From JAIVJZ01 sp035296385 (GTDB lineage Bacteria; Acidobacteriota; Blastocatellia; Pyrinomonadales; Pyrinomonadaceae): a stretch of 11,509 bases of DNA. A program made the position numbers and the translations under genes. The notes under the pieces were generated by a model. It did not search any database and had not been told where the DNA came from. It saw only the letters and a list, made by a program, of their open reading frames with translations. The stretch covers positions 1 through 11,509 of the forward strand of contig DATHBB010000061.1 in the NCBI GenBank assembly GCA_035296385.1, read 5' to 3'. Shown here in pieces: positions 7,803 through 11,509 of the stretch; positions within the stretch are counted from its first letter, which is position 1; each line of letters opens with the position of its first letter.

Positions 7803-7818
7803 TGAACGCGGGCTGAAC
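7803..7818 (-). promoter_or_regulatory. Possible Pho half-sites upstream of the DUF47-pit promoter
   Basis: Two GTTCA units (7818-7814 and 7807-7803) lie 11 bp apart immediately upstream of the -35. CGTTCAG here also matches the third unit of the pstS Pho box (CGTTCAGGT). Only two units are visible, so a regulator site is possible but weakly supported. Confidence 0.3.
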
Positions 7819-7824
7819 GGGAGA

Positions 7825-7945
7825 TGTCCGTTGTCAGTCGTCAGTTGTCCGTTGCGTGTGGCCTTCTAAGCGAGTTGCTAAAGATAAAAGCGACAAGCCG
7901 CCCTGGACAAAAAACAACTGACAACTGACGACTGACAACGGACAG
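7825..7945. repeat. Type B inverted heptad-repeat element, copy 4
   Basis: The left arm at 7825-7852 reads TGTCCGT, TGTCAGT, CGTCAGT, TGTCCGT. The right arm at 7917-7944 is complementary (ACTGACA, ACTGACG, ACTGACA, ACGGACA). Pairing extends over about 28-30 nt with one mismatch, the best stem in the window. The core contains TTGCTAAAGAT (7875-7885), found in reverse complement in the copy at 2336-2456. It begins 2 nt after the winged-helix gene's stop codon and ends upstream of the DUF47 promoter, so it is the only copy not abutting a start codon. Confidence 0.88.
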
Positions 7946-7947
7946 TT

Positions 7948-8307
7948 CTATTCGTTCGTCGTGATGAGTCGGTAGCCGACGTTGACCATTGTTTCGATGT
8001 GGATGCGGAAGGGCGAGAGGCGGCGGCGCAGCCGGTAGATGTGTACGTGGAGGCTCTCGGCGTTGAAGGGGGCGGCGGGCGGCCACGCGTGCTGCCAGAT
8101 TTCTGCGGAGGAGACGATGCGCTGCGCGTTGCGCGCGAGGCGCGACAGGATCAGAAACTCTTTGCGCGGGAGTTGGAGCACGCTCGCGCCGCAGGCGACG
8201 TAATAGTTCTCGTGCTCGACGCGCAAACGCCCGTCGTCGTAGACCTGCGCCCCGGACTCAGGCTTTCGCGCTTGCGCCGATGCGAGAGAGTTCAACTCTG
8301 TGCTCAT
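7948..8307 (-). CDS. Stand-alone OmpR/PhoB-type winged-helix DNA-binding protein
   Basis: 119 residues consisting almost entirely of a C-terminal response-regulator effector domain with no receiver. After about 20 variable residues comes the platform YDDGRLRVEHENYYVAC (23-39), then LPRKEFLILSRLARNAQRIV (46-65), a transactivation loop around 68-82, the recognition helix ESLHVHIYRLRRRL (84-97) and the wing IETMVNVGYRLI (104-115). It resembles the effector half of the regulator at 1-695 (both have YDD.RL, RKEF, VHI.RLR..L, IET.V.VGYR), so it is a paralogue. Nothing resembling a receiver lies upstream; that space is an inverted-repeat element ending 7 nt before the ATG, with no Shine-Dalgarno. 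It probably binds DNA directly, but target and signal are unknown. The loop between helices (WPPAAPFNAES) differs from PhoB. Confidence 0.85.
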   Translation of the reverse strand: MSTELNSLASAQARKPESGAQVYDDGRLRVEHENYYVACGASVLQLPRKEFLILSRLARNAQRIVSSAEIWQHAWPPAAPFNAESLHVHIYRLRRRLSPFRIHIETMVNVGYRLITTNE

Positions 8308-8314
8308 AAGAAAT

Positions 8315-8424
8315 CAGTGACGAGTGACAAGTGACAAGTGACGAGACGGAAGGCAAGCGACGAGTGACAGGCAAAAACTTGTTCTTGTTTTAACTTGTCA
8401 CTCGTCACTTGTCACCCGTCACTG
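8315..8424. repeat. Type A inverted heptad-repeat element, copy 2
   Basis: The left arm at 8317-8344 reads GTGACGA, GTGACAA, GTGACAA, GTGACGA. The right arm at 8395-8422 reads TTGTCAC, TCGTCAC, TTGTCAC, CCGTCAC. About 31 nt can pair with three mismatches. The core end and arm start (8387-8401, GTTTTAACTTGTCAC) match 768-782 exactly. The core also holds an extra CGACGAGTGACAGG stretch resembling arm sequence. It lies between the receptor stop codon (3 nt away) and the winged-helix gene start codon (7 nt away). Confidence 0.85.
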
Positions 8425-8427
8425 CTC

Positions 8428-11400
8428 TTAAAAATTAAGCTTCGCGCCGAACTGCATGACGCGCGGCCCGCCGACGGTGTCCGTGATCTTGCCGAAGTCG
8501 GTGGACGCCGTGCCGATGACGTTGTTGGGCGTCGCGAAGTTGACGTTGTTGAAGGCGTTGAAGATGTCCCAGCGCAGTTCGAGGTTGACGCGTTCGGTGA
8601 GCCGCGTCTTCTTCGCCAGACCGAGATCGAAGCGCTTCTGGCTAAAGCCGCGCAGCACGTTTCTGCCGAGATTGCCGAAGCCGCGATTGTTTGGGTAGCC
8701 GCCCGCCAGACTGAGCGGCGAGCAGAGAGCCGCAGGGTTGAACGCCCCCTCGGTCGGGTCGGAGCCGGTCTGCCGCAACTGTTCGAGCGTGCCGCACAAA
8801 CTCGGTCGCCCGAAGGCGAGGCGGTAAAGACCACCGGAGCCGAGCCGCACGTCGTTGTACTGCGCTGCCGTCGCAGCCGTCACTTCAGCCGAAAAGATCG
8901 AGTAGGGCACGCCCGATTGCGCCTGACCGAAGCCGGAGAGCTGCCAGCCCGTGAGGAACTTCGAGGTCGAGCCGAAACTCGGGATGTCATAGACGAAGCT
9001 GAGGCTGAAACGTTGCGGGCGGTCGAAGTCCGAGACGGCGCGGTTGGCGTTGGTGTCGAAGGCGTTGCCTTGCGCGGTGAAGCCGACGTTCGGGAGGTCG
9101 GGCTTGCCGCCGCCCGCCGTGCTGCCCGGGTCTGCGGAACTGTTGTCGATGGACTTCGAGAAGGTGTAGGCCGCGTTGAACTGCAAGCCGCGCGAGAAGC
9201 GTTTGGTCAGGCTGAACTGCGCCGAGTGATAAATGGAATAAGCGGAGTTGGTGAGCATGATCGCTTCGGGCACGTCGAAGCCGAGGAAGGGCGAACGCGC
9301 TTCGAAGCTGATGACAGCGCCCGCAGAGTTCGCCAGATTGTTGTCAATAAGGCCGCCGAGCGCGGAGTTGGCGAAGCCGAAGGCGCGACCGCGACCGCGT
9401 GCTCTGGCCGTCGCCCCGGCGTTCAGCGCGCCGTTCGGGCTGCCCGCCGCGACGTATGCCTGGTTGAAACGCTCGAAGATGAAGTCGGGCGTTGACGGGT
9501 CGTTCAGGTCGTAACCTTGCGCGAAGGAGACGGCCTGCAAGAGCTTCGTGCCCTTCGTGCCGACGTAGCGCGCCTCGACTAACAAATTCTTCGACAGTTC
9601 ATACTGGACGCCGAGATTCCACTGCTGCACGTAGGGCGTGCGCAGGTTGCGATCAACGGCGCGAAACTCGAAGGTCTCTGCGATGTTGCCGCGAAGCGGG
9701 AGACCCGTGAGCGGGTCAGACGGATTCGGCGTGCCGTCGGCGCCGGAGGTGACGTTGGTGTTATCGCGCAGAGTGTACGTGCCGCCCGCGCCGCCGCTGC
9801 GTATGATGCGGTTCGGGAGATATTGATTGAAGGCGAAGTTCGGGTCCTGGCGCGAGAAGGCGGACGTGAGCGGGACGTTGCTGGCGGGGAAGGTGACTTC
9901 CGCTTCGCGCAGGAAAGGGTAGTTGCTGAAGACCGTGTTGATGAAGGCCGCCGAGGGGCGGTCGAAGAAGATGCCGTAGCCGCCGCGTATGACGATCCTG
10001 CTGCTATCGAGCGGCGAGTAGGCGAAGCCGAAGCGCGGCGCGAAGTTGTTGAGGTCCTGGCCGTTCAAGGTGTGTTTGGTCGGCGTTCTGGCCGTCGCGA
10101 GGATGGCCGTATCAATCGCGTTGAAGCCGGTCGCTTGCACGTTTGAAGGGACGAGGAAACCGCTCAGGGGGTTGTTGAAATCGGTGACGAGCGACGGGTC
10201 GAAATTGCCTATTCTACCTTGCGCCTCTTCCGGCCAGCCGAACCACTCGTAGCGCAGGCCGAGATTCAAAGTCAGCTTGCGGTTGACGCGCCAATCGTCC
10301 GCTATGTAGCCGGAGAGATCGCGGAAGCGGAAGCTCTTTTCGGTGACGCCGAACTGCGTGTCGGCCTCGGTCGCCACGCCGCGCAAAAACTGCGTGAAGT
10401 TGTCGTACTTCTCAAACTCCGTCGCCTGTTCTTCCGGCAGCGCCGTGTTGTAACGATGGCGTTTGAACTCGCCGCCGAAGCGCAGGGTGTGGTTGCCGCG
10501 TATGTGCGTCATGTTGTCGGCGATGCTGTAGGTCTGCTGCTCGCGGCGGTTGAAGGTGTCGTTCGGGCCGCCGAAGGAGAAGCGTTCGAGGAGCGTGCCG
10601 GGGCGTCCGACGAAGTGACCGAGACGCAGCGTGCCCGGCCCCTGATCGAAGGCCGTCGCCGGATTCGGGATGCCGACCGACTCGTTCGTGATGGCGAGGA
10701 ACGGATCGTCGAGTATGCGCGTGTTATTGAGAGAGAAATAACCGAACCTCACTTCGTTGATGAAGCGCGGCCCGAAGATGTGCTGGTCGGAGACGGCGAG
10801 CGTGCGGTTGCGATCCGAGCGTTTCAAGGTAACGGGCGAAGCGAGGCTGCCCGGGTCGGGGAACGGATCGAGGCCGGGAAAGTTGGAGAAGAAGAACGTG
10901 CCGCTGAGAGTGTTCTTCTCATTCAAGCGCCCGTCGAGTTTGATTGTGAATTGGTCCTGTTGAAACTCCGCCGGAAAGACGTTGCGCTGGCGCAGGTAAG
11001 GGTTGCCGCCGACGTTTCCGGCAACGCCCGCGTCTCTGCCGACGAGCGCGCCGCCCGCGCGCGGCGCGGGGATGAGAAAATCGCCCGTCGCGGGGTTTCT
11101 CAGATTCAGGAGGCGCACGGCCACGTCCGAGATCGCGTTCGCGTTCGGGATGGAGGCCGTGATGCCGGGGTTCAGGGCGGTGAAGGCGGCGAAGAGATTT
11201 TCTTTCGTGCGTGCGCCGGAGATCATTTGCAGCGCTTGCGGGAGGACGGTGATGCTCGACGCCGTCGGGACGAAGCCGGTGTTGGCCTGCGTGCGCTGGT
11301 AGCCGCCGAAGAAGAAGACGCGATCACGCACGACGGGGCCGCCGAGGGTGAAGCCGCCTTCGTTGCGACGCGCCTTCGGACGTTCGATGCCGTCCTTGTT

Positions 11401-11509
11401 GAAGAAGAAATCGTTGGCGTTGAAACGCTCGTTCTGCACGAAGTAGTAGGCCGAGCCGTTGAACTCGTTCGTGCCGGACTTGGTGACGAGTTGGAAGTTG
11501 CCGCCGCCG
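8428..11509 (-). CDS. Oar-like TonB-dependent outer-membrane receptor (5' end outside window)
   Basis: C-terminal 1,027 residues of a very large outer-membrane beta-barrel receptor; the frame is open to the right edge, so the signal peptide, any carboxypeptidase-like N-terminal domain and most of the plug are missing. The visible start, GGNFQLVTKSGTNEFNGSAYYF, is the plug end typical of Oar-type receptors. Next come NANDFFFNKDG and GGFTLGGPVVRDRVFFFGGY. Many amphipathic strands follow, including HTLRFGGEFKRHRY, YIADDWRVNRKLTLNLGLRYEW and FAPRFGFAYSP. The tail carries RFDLGLAKKTRLTERVNLELRWDIFNAFNNVNF and ends RVMQFGAKLNF, a normal barrel-closing strand ending in phenylalanine. Such receptors import large or scarce substrates using TonB energy. 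The substrate cannot be read from the sequence. Its end abuts an inverted-repeat element. Confidence 0.93.
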   Translation of the reverse strand, partial: GGGNFQLVTKSGTNEFNGSAYYFVQNERFNANDFFFNKDGIERPKARRNEGGFTLGGPVVRDRVFFFGGYQRTQANTGFVPTASSITVLPQALQMISGARTKENLFAAFTALNPGITASIPNANAISDVAVRLLNLRNPATGDFLIPAPRAGGALVGRDAGVAGNVGGNPYLRQRNVFPAEFQQDQFTIKLDGRLNEKNTLSGTFFFSNFPGLDPFPDPGSLASPVTLKRSDRNRTLAVSDQHIFGPRFINEVRFGYFSLNNTRILDDPFLAITNESVGIPNPATAFDQGPGTLRLGHFVGRPGTLLERFSFGGPNDTFNRREQQTYSIADNMTHIRGNHTLRFGGEFKRHRYNTALPEEQATEFEKYDNFTQFLRGVATEADTQFGVTEKSFRFRDLSGYIADDWRVNRKLTLNLGLRYEWFGWPEEAQGRIGNFDPSLVTDFNNPLSGFLVPSNVQATGFNAIDTAILATARTPTKHTLNGQDLNNFAPRFGFAYSPLDSSRIVIRGGYGIFFDRPSAAFINTVFSNYPFLREAEVTFPASNVPLTSAFSRQDPNFAFNQYLPNRIIRSGGAGGTYTLRDNTNVTSGADGTPNPSDPLTGLPLRGNIAETFEFRAVDRNLRTPYVQQWNLGVQYELSKNLLVEARYVGTKGTKLLQAVSFAQGYDLNDPSTPDFIFERFNQAYVAAGSPNGALNAGATARARGRGRAFGFANSALGGLIDNNLANSAGAVISFEARSPFLGFDVPEAIMLTNSAYSIYHSAQFSLTKRFSRGLQFNAAYTFSKSIDNSSADPGSTAGGGKPDLPNVGFTAQGNAFDTNANRAVSDFDRPQRFSLSFVYDIPSFGSTSKFLTGWQLSGFGQAQSGVPYSIFSAEVTAATAAQYNDVRLGSGGLYRLAFGRPSLCGTLEQLRQTGSDPTEGAFNPAALCSPLSLAGGYPNNRGFGNLGRNVLRGFSQKRFDLGLAKKTRLTERVNLELRWDIFNAFNNVNFATPNNVIGTASTDFGKITDTVGGPRVMQFGAKLNF

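Noticed and set aside
8346..8424. Intrinsic terminator of the receptor gene within the element.
   Set aside because: The stems enclose a ~50-nt core and no short GC-rich hairpin followed by a T-run can be seen; termination here remains possible but is not supported by sequence alone.
8395..9495. 366-codon plus-strand frame opposite the receptor.
   Set aside because: Same antisense-shadow composition; it begins inside the repeat element and has no motif or ribosome binding site.

Overview
The window is a GC-rich phosphate-uptake and phosphate-signalling locus. Every convincing gene lies on the minus strand, so the biological order runs from high to low coordinates. The best guess for the host is an Acidobacteriota bacterium, possibly of the Blastocatellia. 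This rests mainly on the very large Oar-type TonB-dependent receptor at the right end, a protein type abundant in that phylum. No rRNA or marker gene is present to confirm it.

Layout in the direction of transcription: (1) the C-terminal ~1,027 residues of a TonB-dependent outer-membrane receptor (8428-11509, cut by the window edge); (2) a 119-residue protein that is only an OmpR/PhoB-type winged helix, with no receiver domain (7948-8307); (3) a probable operon of a DUF47/PhoU-like protein (7107-7730) and a PiT-type low-affinity phosphate permease (5936-6976), with a sigma-70-like promoter at 7771-7800; (4) the high-affinity Pst transporter, pstS (4705-5817), pstC (3565-4575), a 75-residue membrane protein (3320-3547), pstA (2461-3306) and pstB (1482-2327), followed by phoU (808-1467) and a PhoB-type response regulator (1-695, lacking its last few residues at the window edge). 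A partner PhoR-type kinase is not in the window. The pstS promoter carries four 7-bp units spaced exactly 11 bp apart just upstream of a -10 box with no -35 box, the layout of a PhoB-activated promoter.

The genes form one circuit. PstS binds phosphate, PstC/PstA carry it across the membrane and PstB supplies ATP. PhoU is expected to report transporter state to the kinase that controls the PhoB-like regulator, which would act back on the pstS promoter. PiT with its DUF47 partner is a second, ion-coupled uptake route.

The most unusual signal is non-coding. Six imperfect inverted repeats of 104-121 bp fill almost every loose intergenic gap. Each arm is exactly four tandem 7-bp units (consensus YYGTCMS or its complement), and the arms enclose a 42-61 nt core. 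Cores are recognisably homologous between copies, and one copy is inverted relative to the others, so this is a dispersed, MITE-like family. In five of six copies the element spans from 2-4 nt after one stop codon to 5-8 nt before the next start codon. In those five cases the downstream gene has no visible Shine-Dalgarno sequence.

No tRNA, rRNA, CRISPR array, transposase gene or phage gene was seen. No stretch longer than 300 bases lacks a gene.
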